Positions 57,701-64,000 of a DNA stretch of 64,000 nucleotides are shown here, in pieces. The stretch comes from Pseudomonas turukhanskensis (lineage in GTDB: Bacteria > Pseudomonadota > Gammaproteobacteria > Pseudomonadales > Pseudomonadaceae), in contig NZ_BSFN01000001.1 in NCBI RefSeq assembly GCF_027922365.1, forward strand, positions 75,671 to 139,670. Direction: 5' to 3'. A model generated the notes under the pieces. It was not told the DNA's origin, did not search any database, and saw only the letters and a program-made list of their open reading frames with translations. The translations under genes were made by a program, and so were the position numbers. Within the stretch, counting starts at the first letter, position 1. Every line of letters starts with the position of its first letter.

Positions 57701-58270
57701 ATGAAAGACGCCAACCCCAGCTACCTGAAAAACCACTTTCTGATTGCCATGCCGCACATGGCCGATCCGAATTTCGCGCAGACACTCACTTTCCTCATCG
57801 AGCACAACGAGCAAGGCGCCATGGGCCTGGTGATCAACCGCCCCAATGGCCTGAACCTCGCCGACGTGCTCGAACAACTGCGCCCCGAAATACTGCCGCC
57901 GGCCATCTGCCAGAGCCTGCCGATTTTTTCCGGCGGCCCAGTGCAAACCGATCGCGGCTTTGTGTTGCACCCGGCGGGCCCGCAGTTCCAAGCCACCATG
58001 GATCTGGGTGAACTGGCCGTCACTACGTCGCAAGACGTGCTGTTTGCCATCGCCGATGGCCATGGCCCGGAAAAACACGTAATCGCTCTCGGGTACGCCG
58101 GCTGGGAGGCCGGGCAGTTGGAAGAGGAGCTGATCGGCAACACCTGGCTGACCTGCCCTGCCGATTCCCACATTCTGTTCGACCTGCCCTTCGACCAACG
58201 CCTGACCGCCGCTGCCGCGCGCCTGGGCGTCAACCTCAGCCTGCTGACCTCACAAGCCGGGCACGCCTGA
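57701..58270 (+). CDS. algH: YqgE/AlgH family protein (DUF179)
   Basis: A 189-residue cytoplasmic protein with the family pattern LKNHFLIAMPHMADPNFAQT at the N-terminus, NEQGAMGLVINRPN near residue 40 and ALGYAGWEAGQLEEEL near 130. AlgH was named for an effect on alginate production, but its biochemical role is unknown. Its stop codon overlaps the ruvX start by one base (TGATG). Confidence 0.94.
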   Translation: MKDANPSYLKNHFLIAMPHMADPNFAQTLTFLIEHNEQGAMGLVINRPNGLNLADVLEQLRPEILPPAICQSLPIFSGGPVQTDRGFVLHPAGPQFQATMDLGELAVTTSQDVLFAIADGHGPEKHVIALGYAGWEAGQLEEELIGNTWLTCPADSHILFDLPFDQRLTAAAARLGVNLSLLTSQAGHA

Positions 58271-58704
58271 TGGCCGACAAACCTCTACGCCTGCTGCTCG
58301 GTTTCGACTACGGCACCAAGCAGATCGGCGTTGCCGTCGGCCAGGTGATCACTGGCCAGGCCCGCGAGCTCTGCGTGCTCAAAGCCCAGAACGGCGTGCC
58401 CGATTGGCAGAAAGTCGAAGCCCTCGTGCGCGAGTGGCAACCGGATGCCATCGTGGTCGGCCTGCCGCTGAATATGGACGGCAGCCCCAGCGAGATGAGC
58501 GAACGCGCGGAGAAATTTGCCCGGCGACTCAACGGCCGTTTCAACCTGCCCGTCCACACCCATGACGAGCGCCTGACCACCTATGCCGCCAAAGGCGAGC
58601 GCCTGCAGCAGGGTCAGCGGGGCGGCTACCGCGAAAATCCGGTCGACGCCCTTGCCGCCGCGCTGCTGCTCGAAGGCTGGCTAGCCGAGCACAGCGGCGC
58701 CTGA
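58270..58704 (+). CDS. ruvX: RuvX/YqgF Holliday junction resolvase-like nuclease
   Basis: A 144-residue RNase H-fold protein with [17 protein letters not shown] at the N-terminus (the first catalytic Asp), [19 protein letters not shown] near residue 65 and [10 protein letters not shown] near 95. It acts in pre-16S rRNA 5'-end processing and may cut junctions. It is translationally coupled to algH. Confidence 0.95.
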   Translation: MADKPLRLLLGFDYGTKQIGVAVGQVITGQARELCVLKAQNGVPDWQKVEALVREWQPDAIVVGLPLNMDGSPSEMSERAEKFARRLNGRFNLPVHTHDERLTTYAAKGERLQQGQRGGYRENPVDALAAALLLEGWLAEHSGA

Positions 58705-58736
58705 AGCTCTGCGTTTTTGCGATTCGAGGAGAGACC

Positions 58737-59246
58737 ATGAAGCTACCCAACCCCGCCGAGCTACTGCCGAAAATGGCCGCAGCCCTCAACGAGCACCTGG
58801 CCAACCGGCACATCAGTGAGCCACGTTTTATCGGCATTCACACCGGCGGCGTGTGGGTGGCCCAGGCCCTGCTCAAGGAAATGGGCCGCGACACCGAACT
58901 GGGCATTCTCGATGTGTCGTTCTACCGCGATGACTTCACCCAGAACGGCCTCCACCCGCAGGTACGCCCTTCGGCGCTGCCCTTTGAAATCGAAGGCCAG
59001 CACCTGGTGCTGGTGGACGACGTACTGATGAGCGGGCGCACCATTCGCGCAGCCCTCAACGAGCTGTTCGACTACGGCCGCCCTGCCAGCGTGACTCTGG
59101 TCAATCTGCTGGATCTTAATTCGCGCGAACTGCCAATTCGTCCGGATGTGGTCGGCGCCACCCTGGAGCTGGCGCCCAATGAGCGGGTAAAATTGCTCGG
59201 CCCCGCGCCGCTCACTCTCGAGCACCTAGCTCCCGCCGCCCACTGA
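58737..59246 (+). CDS. pyrR: PyrR, pyrimidine regulator / uracil phosphoribosyltransferase
   Basis: A 169-residue type I phosphoribosyltransferase. The PRPP-binding loop is [18 protein letters not shown] near residue 95, and [13 protein letters not shown] near 35 and [13 protein letters not shown] near 60 are the PyrR patterns. In pseudomonads PyrR is linked to pyrimidine gene control rather than to a Gram-positive attenuator. I see no such attenuator before pyrB. It is separated from ruvX by 32 bp and from pyrB by 10 bp. Confidence 0.94.
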   Translation: MKLPNPAELLPKMAAALNEHLANRHISEPRFIGIHTGGVWVAQALLKEMGRDTELGILDVSFYRDDFTQNGLHPQVRPSALPFEIEGQHLVLVDDVLMSGRTIRAALNELFDYGRPASVTLVNLLDLNSRELPIRPDVVGATLELAPNERVKLLGPAPLTLEHLAPAAH

Positions 59247-59256
59247 GACTTCCCCG

Positions 59257-60285
59257 ATGACGCCAACAGACGCCAAGCGCCCGCTGCAGCTCAACGACCA
59301 GGGCCAGCTGCGCCACTTCCTCTCGCTCGATGGCCTGCCTCGCGAGTTGCTGACCGAAATCCTCGATACCGCCGACTCTTTTCTTGAAGTCGGAGCCCGC
59401 GCGGTGAAAAAAGTGCCACTGCTGCGCGGCAAAACGGTGTGCAACGTGTTCTTCGAGAACTCCACACGCACCCGCACAACCTTTGAATTGGCGGCACAGC
59501 GCCTGTCGGCGGACGTCATCACCTTGAACGTGTCGACCTCCTCCACCAGCAAAGGCGAAACCCTGCTGGACACCCTGCGCAACCTCGAAGCCATGGCGGC
59601 AGACATTTTCGTGGTGCGCCATGCCGACTCCGGCGCCGCGCACTTCATTGCCGAGCACGTGTGCCCGGATATGGCGATCATCAACGGCGGCGACGGCCGC
59701 CACTCGCACCCGACCCAGGGCATGCTCGACATGCTCACCATTCGCCGCCACAAAGGCAGCTTTGAAAACCTTTCGGTGGCCATCGTTGGCGACATCCTGC
59801 ACTCGCGGGTGGCGCGCTCCAACATGCTGGCGCTGAAAACCCTGGGCTGCCCGGACATCCGCGTTATCGGACCAAAAACCCTGTTGCCGGTCGGCATCGA
59901 ACAATACGGCGTGAATATCTACACGGACCTCGCCGAAGGCCTCAAAGATGTGGACGTGGTGATCATGCTGCGCCTGCAACGCGAACGCATGACAGGTGGC
60001 CTGCTGCCCAGTGAAGGCGAGTTCTATCGCTTGTACGGCCTGACCAGCGAACGCCTGAAACTGGCCAAACCGGATGCGTTGGTCATGCACCCGGGGCCAA
60101 TCAACCGTGGCGTGGAAATCGAGTCGGCAGTGGCGGACGGCCCGCAGTCGGTGATTCTCAACCAGGTGACGTACGGCATCGCCATCCGCATGGCCGTGCT
60201 GTCCATGGCCATGAGCGGCCAGACCACTCAACGCCTGCTGAATCAGGAAGCCCAAGCAAACAAAGCGGCTGAGGAGCAAAACTGA
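59257..60285 (+). CDS. pyrB: Aspartate carbamoyltransferase catalytic chain (Pseudomonas type)
   Basis: A 342-residue enzyme that condenses carbamoyl phosphate and aspartate. The carbamoyl-phosphate site is [13 protein letters not shown] near residue 70, with [12 protein letters not shown] and the HPTQGMLDM region after. The N-terminal extension ([18 protein letters not shown]) is the part known in Pseudomonas to bind nucleotide and the PyrC' partner. Regulatory PyrI is absent. The pyrC' start overlaps its stop by one base, fitting the dodecameric PyrB-PyrC' complex. Confidence 0.97.
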   Translation: MTPTDAKRPLQLNDQGQLRHFLSLDGLPRELLTEILDTADSFLEVGARAVKKVPLLRGKTVCNVFFENSTRTRTTFELAAQRLSADVITLNVSTSSTSKGETLLDTLRNLEAMAADIFVVRHADSGAAHFIAEHVCPDMAIINGGDGRHSHPTQGMLDMLTIRRHKGSFENLSVAIVGDILHSRVARSNMLALKTLGCPDIRVIGPKTLLPVGIEQYGVNIYTDLAEGLKDVDVVIMLRLQRERMTGGLLPSEGEFYRLYGLTSERLKLAKPDALVMHPGPINRGVEIESAVADGPQSVILNQVTYGIAIRMAVLSMAMSGQTTQRLLNQEAQANKAAEEQN

Positions 60286-61556
60286 TGCGTATCGAAATCC
60301 TCGGCGCTCGCGTGATCGATCCCGATAGCGGCCTGGACAAGGTTTGCGACCTGTTTATTGCCGATGGCAAGATTGCCGCCATCGGCGCCAAGCCTGCCGG
60401 CTTTGAAGCGGACAAAAGCATCGATGCCAACGGCCTGGTCGCCAGCCCTGGGCTGGTGGACCTGAACGTCGCCCTGCGCGAACCGGGCTACAGCCGCAAA
60501 GGCAGCATTGCCAGCGAAACCCTGGCAGCAGCAGCCGGCGGTGTCACCAGCCTGTGCTGCCCACCGTTTACCAAACCGATTCTCGATACCCCGGCCGTCG
60601 CCGAGTTGATCCTGGACCGTGCGCGCAGTGCCGGGCACACCAAGGTGTTTCCGATTGGCGCGCTGAGCAAAGGCCTGGCCGGCGAACAGCTCGCCGAGCT
60701 CGTTGCGCTGCGCGATGCAGGCTGTGTCGCGTTCGGTGATGGCCTGGAAAGCTTCCGCAACAACCGTACCCGCCGTCGCGCCTTTGAATACGCAGCGACC
60801 TTTGACCTGACCGTGGTGCTGCAATCCCAAGACCACGATCTGGCCGAAGGCGGTCTGGCCCATGAAGGGGCCACGGCCAGCTTCCTCGGCTTGTCGGGCA
60901 TTCCCGAAAGCGCCGAAACCGTGGCCGTCGCGCGCGACCTGCTGCTGGTGGAACAGACCGGCGTGCGCGCGCATTTCAGCCAATTGACCAGCGCCCGTGG
61001 CGCCGAGCTGATCGCCGAGGCCCAGGCACGCGGCCTGCCGGTAACCGCCGATGTGGCGCTGTACCAGCTGATTTTGACCGACGAAGCGCTGATCGACTTC
61101 TCCAGCCTGTACCACGTGCAACCGCCGCTGCGTACCGCCGCCGACCGAGACGGACTGCGCGCGGCGGTAAAAGCCGGGGTCATTCAGGCCATCGCCAGCC
61201 ATCACCAGCCCCACGAAGCCGACGCCAAGCTGGCGCCGTTTGGCGCCACCGAGCCTGGTATCAGCAGCGCCGAGTTGCTGCTGCCGTTGGGCATGACCCT
61301 GGTGCAGGACGGTTTGCTGGATTTGCCGACGCTGATCGCCCGTCTTAGCGCCGGGCCTGCCGCCGCCCTGCGCTTGCCGGCTGGGCAATTGGCCGTGAAT
61401 AGCCCGGCGGATGTGCTGCTGTTCGACCCGCAGGCCTCCACCCTGGCCGGCGAAACCTGGTTTTCCAAAGGCCAAAACAGTCCGTTTATCGGCCACTGCC
61501 TGCCGGGTGCCGTGCGTTACACATTGGTGGACGGCCACATCAGCTACCAGGCGTGA
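60285..61556 (+). CDS. pyrC: PyrC', inactive dihydroorotase-like subunit of the ATCase complex
   Basis: A 423-residue member of the dihydroorotase family that has lost its zinc site. The usual DxHVHLREPG is LVDLNVALREPGY here, so both metal-binding His residues are gone. The motif normally read as IATDHAPH reads IASHHQPH, without the Asp. It therefore cannot be the working dihydroorotase and acts as a structural partner of PyrB; an active PyrC must lie elsewhere. It is translationally coupled to pyrB. Confidence 0.95.
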   Translation: MRIEILGARVIDPDSGLDKVCDLFIADGKIAAIGAKPAGFEADKSIDANGLVASPGLVDLNVALREPGYSRKGSIASETLAAAAGGVTSLCCPPFTKPILDTPAVAELILDRARSAGHTKVFPIGALSKGLAGEQLAELVALRDAGCVAFGDGLESFRNNRTRRRAFEYAATFDLTVVLQSQDHDLAEGGLAHEGATASFLGLSGIPESAETVAVARDLLLVEQTGVRAHFSQLTSARGAELIAEAQARGLPVTADVALYQLILTDEALIDFSSLYHVQPPLRTAADRDGLRAAVKAGVIQAIASHHQPHEADAKLAPFGATEPGISSAELLLPLGMTLVQDGLLDLPTLIARLSAGPAAALRLPAGQLAVNSPADVLLFDPQASTLAGETWFSKGQNSPFIGHCLPGAVRYTLVDGHISYQA

Positions 61557-61563
61557 TCGACCT

Positions 61564-61638
61564 GTCGGGCTTCGCCTACGGCTCAACCCAACCTGCAGAT
61601 AACCACTGGTAGGTTGGGTTGAGCGCAGCGAAGCCCAA
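61564..61638. repeat. Inverted repeat after pyrC', first of two overlapping hairpins
   Basis: GGGCTTCGC and GCTCAACCCAACCT (61564-61593) pair, with a small internal mismatch, with AGGTTGGGTTGAGC and GCGAAGCCC (61611-61638). The last eight bases are also the first bases of the next hairpin, so the two cannot form fully at once. Confidence 0.8.
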
Positions 61639-61686
61639 CAAAACAAAAAGCCCGCTCTTCAGCGGGCTTTTTGTTTTGTTGGGCTT
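61631..61686. terminator. Bidirectional terminator between pyrC' and the TM2 gene
   Basis: Arms of 26 bases (61631-61656 and 61661-61686) pair perfectly around the loop CTTC. The inner stem AAAAAGCCCGCT / AGCGGGCTTTTT has A and T runs on both sides, so it can stop transcription of both convergent genes. Confidence 0.92.
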
Positions 61687-61689
61687 ACC

Positions 61690-62094
61690 CTAGATGCGCT
61701 GGGCCACGTTGCGTACTGACACCTGATCGTTAAGCGTCCAGAAGTCGTACAGCACACCGACAAAGAACAGACCGCCGGTACACAGGTAAATGATCCCGGT
61801 AATCCATTTCCCCTGGTACATGCGGTGCACGCCAAATACGCCGAGAAAGGTCAGCAGAATCCAGGCGACGTTATAGTCCAGGCCGCCGGCGTTAAAGCGT
61901 AGGTCCGCTTCGCGGTCCATGGACGGAATCAGAAACAAGTCGATGATCCAGCCGATAAAGAACAGGCCAAAGGTAAAGAACCAGATAGTCCCGGTTACCG
62001 GCTTGCCGTAATAGAAACGGTGCGCGCCGAGAAAACCGAAAATCCACAGCAAATAGCCGATGAGCTTGCTGTGGGTGTCCTGACGTACGTTCAT
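61690..62094 (-). CDS. TM2 domain membrane protein (NINE family)
   Basis: The start at 62094 has GGAGGAAAGC upstream and gives 134 residues. Two TM2-like halves repeat: YLLWIFGFLGAHRFYYGKPVTGTIWFF and ILLTFLGVFGVHRMYQGKWITGIIYL, each followed by G(L)FFIGWIIDLF-type helices. The halves are internal duplicates with about four membrane segments. Function of the family is unknown. Confidence 0.88.
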   Translation of the reverse strand: MNVRQDTHSKLIGYLLWIFGFLGAHRFYYGKPVTGTIWFFTFGLFFIGWIIDLFLIPSMDREADLRFNAGGLDYNVAWILLTFLGVFGVHRMYQGKWITGIIYLCTGGLFFVGVLYDFWTLNDQVSVRNVAQRI

Positions 62095-62189
62095 GCTTTC
62101 CTCCGTGGGGCGTTTGCAACTTTGACCAAGGCTACGGCATTGCGTTGCGGCTCTACCATCCCTCGCCCCAACAACCATTACCGCGAACG

Positions 62190-62259
62190 CGTAGGGCGAA
62201 TACCGTAGGTATCCGCCGCTGGGATCGTGACGGCGGATACCTACGGTATTCGCCCTACG
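62190..62259. repeat. Perfect 29-bp inverted repeat upstream of the NlpC/P60 gene
   Basis: The arms at 62190-62218 and 62231-62259 are perfectly complementary, opening with CGTAGGGCGAATACCGTAGG, around a 12-base centre. A short, degraded relative (ATATCCG/CGGATAT inside AGGGCGAATATCCGC) occurs at about 34611-34644. The rest of the 343-base gap 62095-62437 has no gene; its right part (62290-62437) should hold the promoter of the hydrolase gene. Confidence 0.88.
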
Positions 62260-62437
62260 AAGAGCATGCTCCATGCCCAACGAGACGCTCGCGATTAGTC
62301 ACTACAAAGCTGAAAAAAGCAGGGTTTTATCACTGCTTTTCACTGATCGGACCAGAGTTCCAATCGACCAATGGTCAAAAAATGCACAAAAAAGCTGTTA
62401 TAAAGTTGCGCTTTCGTGAAAACAAGAGCTGTGAGTT

Positions 62438-63037
62438 ATGCGTTCCCTTCACCAAACCTGGCTATCCATCTGCCTGTGTTTACCGCTTGCCGCTGTCGCT
62501 TCCCACAGCGCGGCAAGTAATCGCTACCAACCGTTGCCAGCCCATTCCACCGGGCACACGGCCTCCACTTCATCTATTTCCAACGCGCCAGCCAGCACCT
62601 CACCAGAGCGTAGCGAAGCGGCCAAAAACAGCAGCTCGGTACTTGGCCGCGCCGTAAACACCCTGGGTGTGCGTTATCGCTGGGGCGGCAGCTCACCGGA
62701 GAAGGGCTTTGATTGCAGCGGTCTGGTGCGCTACGCCTTTGACGATATCGACTCGGTGGACCTGTCGCGCACCTCCAACGCCATGGCTCGTACCGATGGC
62801 AAAAAAGTCGCACGCGATGATCTGGAGCCCGGAGACCTGCTGTTTTTCAATATCCGCGGCGGGCGTATCAACCATGTGGCGATCTACCTGGGCAACGACC
62901 GCTTTATCCATGCGCCACGGCGCGGCAAAGCGGTCACTATCGACACCTTGAACAAGCCCTACTGGAAAACCCGTTATGCGATGGCCAAGCGCGTGCTGCC
63001 GAGCAATGAGCCGCAGCTGAGAGTCACCTCGCGGTAA
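62438..63037 (+). CDS. NlpC/P60 (C40) family cell-wall hydrolase
   Basis: A 199-residue precursor with signal-like N-terminus MRSLHQTWLSICLCLPLAAVASHS. A Ser/Thr-rich spacer (about 25-65) leads to the NlpC/P60 domain with the catalytic Cys in GFDCSGLVRYAF, the His in INHVAIYLGNDRFIHAPRRG, and YRWGGSSP before it. It probably cuts peptide stems of peptidoglycan in the periplasm. It is divergent from the TM2 gene and convergent with pilU. Confidence 0.92.
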   Translation: MRSLHQTWLSICLCLPLAAVASHSAASNRYQPLPAHSTGHTASTSSISNAPASTSPERSEAAKNSSSVLGRAVNTLGVRYRWGGSSPEKGFDCSGLVRYAFDDIDSVDLSRTSNAMARTDGKKVARDDLEPGDLLFFNIRGGRINHVAIYLGNDRFIHAPRRGKAVTIDTLNKPYWKTRYAMAKRVLPSNEPQLRVTSR

Positions 63038-63051
63038 CAACCGTGTGAAAC

Positions 63052-63080
63052 AAAAAGGGCTGCCACTGGCAGCCCTTTTT
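63052..63080. terminator. Bidirectional terminator between the NlpC/P60 gene and pilU
   Basis: AAAAAGGGCTGCC and GGCAGCCCTTTTT pair around ACT, with A and T runs on both sides, between two convergent genes. Confidence 0.93.
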
Positions 63081-63093
63081 ATTTGCCCATCGC

Positions 63094-64000
63094 TTAGCGG
63101 AAACGTCGACCGCTGTCTTCATCACTGGTTTCCAGCGACAGGCCCTGAGACATGGTGGTCAGGTGATCACCATCGGTTTCCGAGCCCAGTTTGATCATCA
63201 GTCGCAGGTCGTTCGCCGAGTCGGCGTAGGCCAAGGCATCTTCGTAGGTAATTTCGCCCTGGCTGTACAGCTGATACAGCGCCTGGTCGAACGTCTGCAT
63301 GCCTTGCTCGGTAGAGCGTTTCATCAACGCCTTGAGCTCATGCACCTCACCCTTGCGGATCAGGTCAGCGGCCAGCGGGGTGTTGATCAACACCTCGATA
63401 ACGGCGCGACGACCTTTGCCGTCCGGCGTTGGAATCAGTTGCTGCGCGACGATGGCCTTGAGGTTCAAGGACAGGTCCATCCACACCTGCTGCTGACGGT
63501 CGGCGGGGAAGAAGTTGATGATGCGGTCCAGCGCCTGGTTGGCGTTGTTGGCGTGCAAGGTGGCCAGACACAAGTGCCCGGTTTCGGCGAACGCCACGGC
63601 GTGATCCATGGTTTCGCGGGTACGCACCTCACCAATCAGAATCACATCGGGGGCCTGGCGCAGGGTGTTCTTCAGCGCCACTTCGAACGACTCGGTGTCG
63701 ATGCCCACTTCGCGCTGGGTCACGATGCAGCTCTGGTGCTGGTGGATATATTCGATCGGGTCTTCGATGGAGATGATGTGGCCGCTGCTGTTCTTGTTGC
63801 GGTAGCCGATCATCGCCGCCAGCGAGGTGGACTTGCCGGTACCGGTCGCGCCCACGAACAGCACCAGACCGCGCTTGGTGAGTGCGAGCTTTTTCAGTAC
63901 TTCCGGCAGCTTGAGGTCTTCGAGGGTCGGAATATTGGTTTCGATGCGACGCAGCACCATGCCCGCAAGGTTGCGTTGGTAAAAGGCGCTGACACGGAAA
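63094..64000 (-). CDS. pilU: PilU, type IV pilus retraction ATPase (5' end outside the window)
   Basis: About 302 codons are present, and the frame runs open to the window edge, so the N-terminal part is missing. Walker A is VGATGTGKST, the Asp box is IISIEDPIEYIH, Walker B is APDVILIGEVRTRETMD, and the His box is LCLATLHANNANQALD. The C-terminus LSLETSDEDSGRRFR and the RKGEVHELKALMKRSTEQ stretch identify PilU rather than PilT. It assists PilT-driven pilus retraction at the inner membrane. The pilT gene would be expected beyond the right edge. Confidence 0.95.
   Translation of the reverse strand, partial: FRVSAFYQRNLAGMVLRRIETNIPTLEDLKLPEVLKKLALTKRGLVLFVGATGTGKSTSLAAMIGYRNKNSSGHIISIEDPIEYIHQHQSCIVTQREVGIDTESFEVALKNTLRQAPDVILIGEVRTRETMDHAVAFAETGHLCLATLHANNANQALDRIINFFPADRQQQVWMDLSLNLKAIVAQQLIPTPDGKGRRAVIEVLINTPLAADLIRKGEVHELKALMKRSTEQGMQTFDQALYQLYSQGEITYEDALAYADSANDLRLMIKLGSETDGDHLTTMSQGLSLETSDEDSGRRFR

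Overview
The window reads as a chromosomal core segment of a Pseudomonas-lineage gammaproteobacterium. The evidence is an intact Pil-Chp chemosensory cluster (pilGHIJK-chpABC), a pyrB-pyrC' pair whose dihydroorotase-like partner is catalytically dead, an OprD porin, a class IIB fructose-bisphosphate aldolase next to pgk/epd/tkt, an ahcY-metF pair behind an S-adenosylhomocysteine riboswitch, and Pseudomonas-type REP sequences. The species cannot be fixed from the sequence. I see no rRNA, tRNA, CRISPR array, prophage, integrase or insertion sequence.

Layout. 0-5.4 kb: an HD-GYP protein, the RNA helicase DbpA, a REC-REC-GGEEF protein and a periplasmic binding protein. 5.5-12.4 kb: a YhiN-like flavoprotein, a YccS-like FUSC membrane protein, an HDOD protein, a DUF2789 protein, a YgjP-like metallopeptidase and a family 7 alginate lyase. 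12.4-19 kb (minus strand): a carbon-metabolism block tkt, epd, pgk, fba with three small lipoprotein genes between pgk and fba. 19.2-28 kb: the SAM cycle, namely an ArsR-methyltransferase fusion regulator, metK, then ahcY and metF, with ligB, a DUF1090 protein, a lipoprotein cytochrome c', a MAPEG protein and a thioesterase between. 28-41.3 kb: a TPR-like secreted protein with a DUF3142 partner, an RhlE-type helicase, cytochrome b561 plus YceI, a flavin amine oxidase, bioA, an OprD porin, rsmE and a bacterioferritin-like protein. 41.5-55.4 kb (minus strand): the complete chemosensory system for type IV pili, with a 2623-residue ChpA. 55.6-61.6 kb (plus strand): gshB, tonB, algH, ruvX, pyrR, pyrB, pyrC'. 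61.7-64 kb: a TM2 protein, an NlpC/P60 hydrolase and the pilus retraction ATPase PilU, cut by the window edge.

How the parts fit. PilG/PilH/PilI/PilJ/PilK/ChpA/ChpB/ChpC sense surface cues and control type IV pili; PilU is a pilus retraction ATPase, and the TonB paralogue in this position is linked to twitching in P. aeruginosa. MetK makes SAM, AhcY removes SAH and MetF supplies methyl-folate; the window shows two separate candidate controls of that cycle, an ArsR-type operator and an SAH riboswitch.

I did not find a convincing new multi-gene system. The most unusual structure is in the repeats. At two unrelated genes (HD-GYP and alginate lyase) the 3' end of the gene has been tandemly duplicated together with a pair of inverted palindromes. 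That palindrome family sits just past the stop codon of five genes, all in the first 17 kb. Other points worth checking are a perfect 11-bp-arm palindrome beside a nearly leaderless regulator promoter, three small lipoproteins inside the glycolytic block, and two overlapping, mutually exclusive hairpins after pyrC'.
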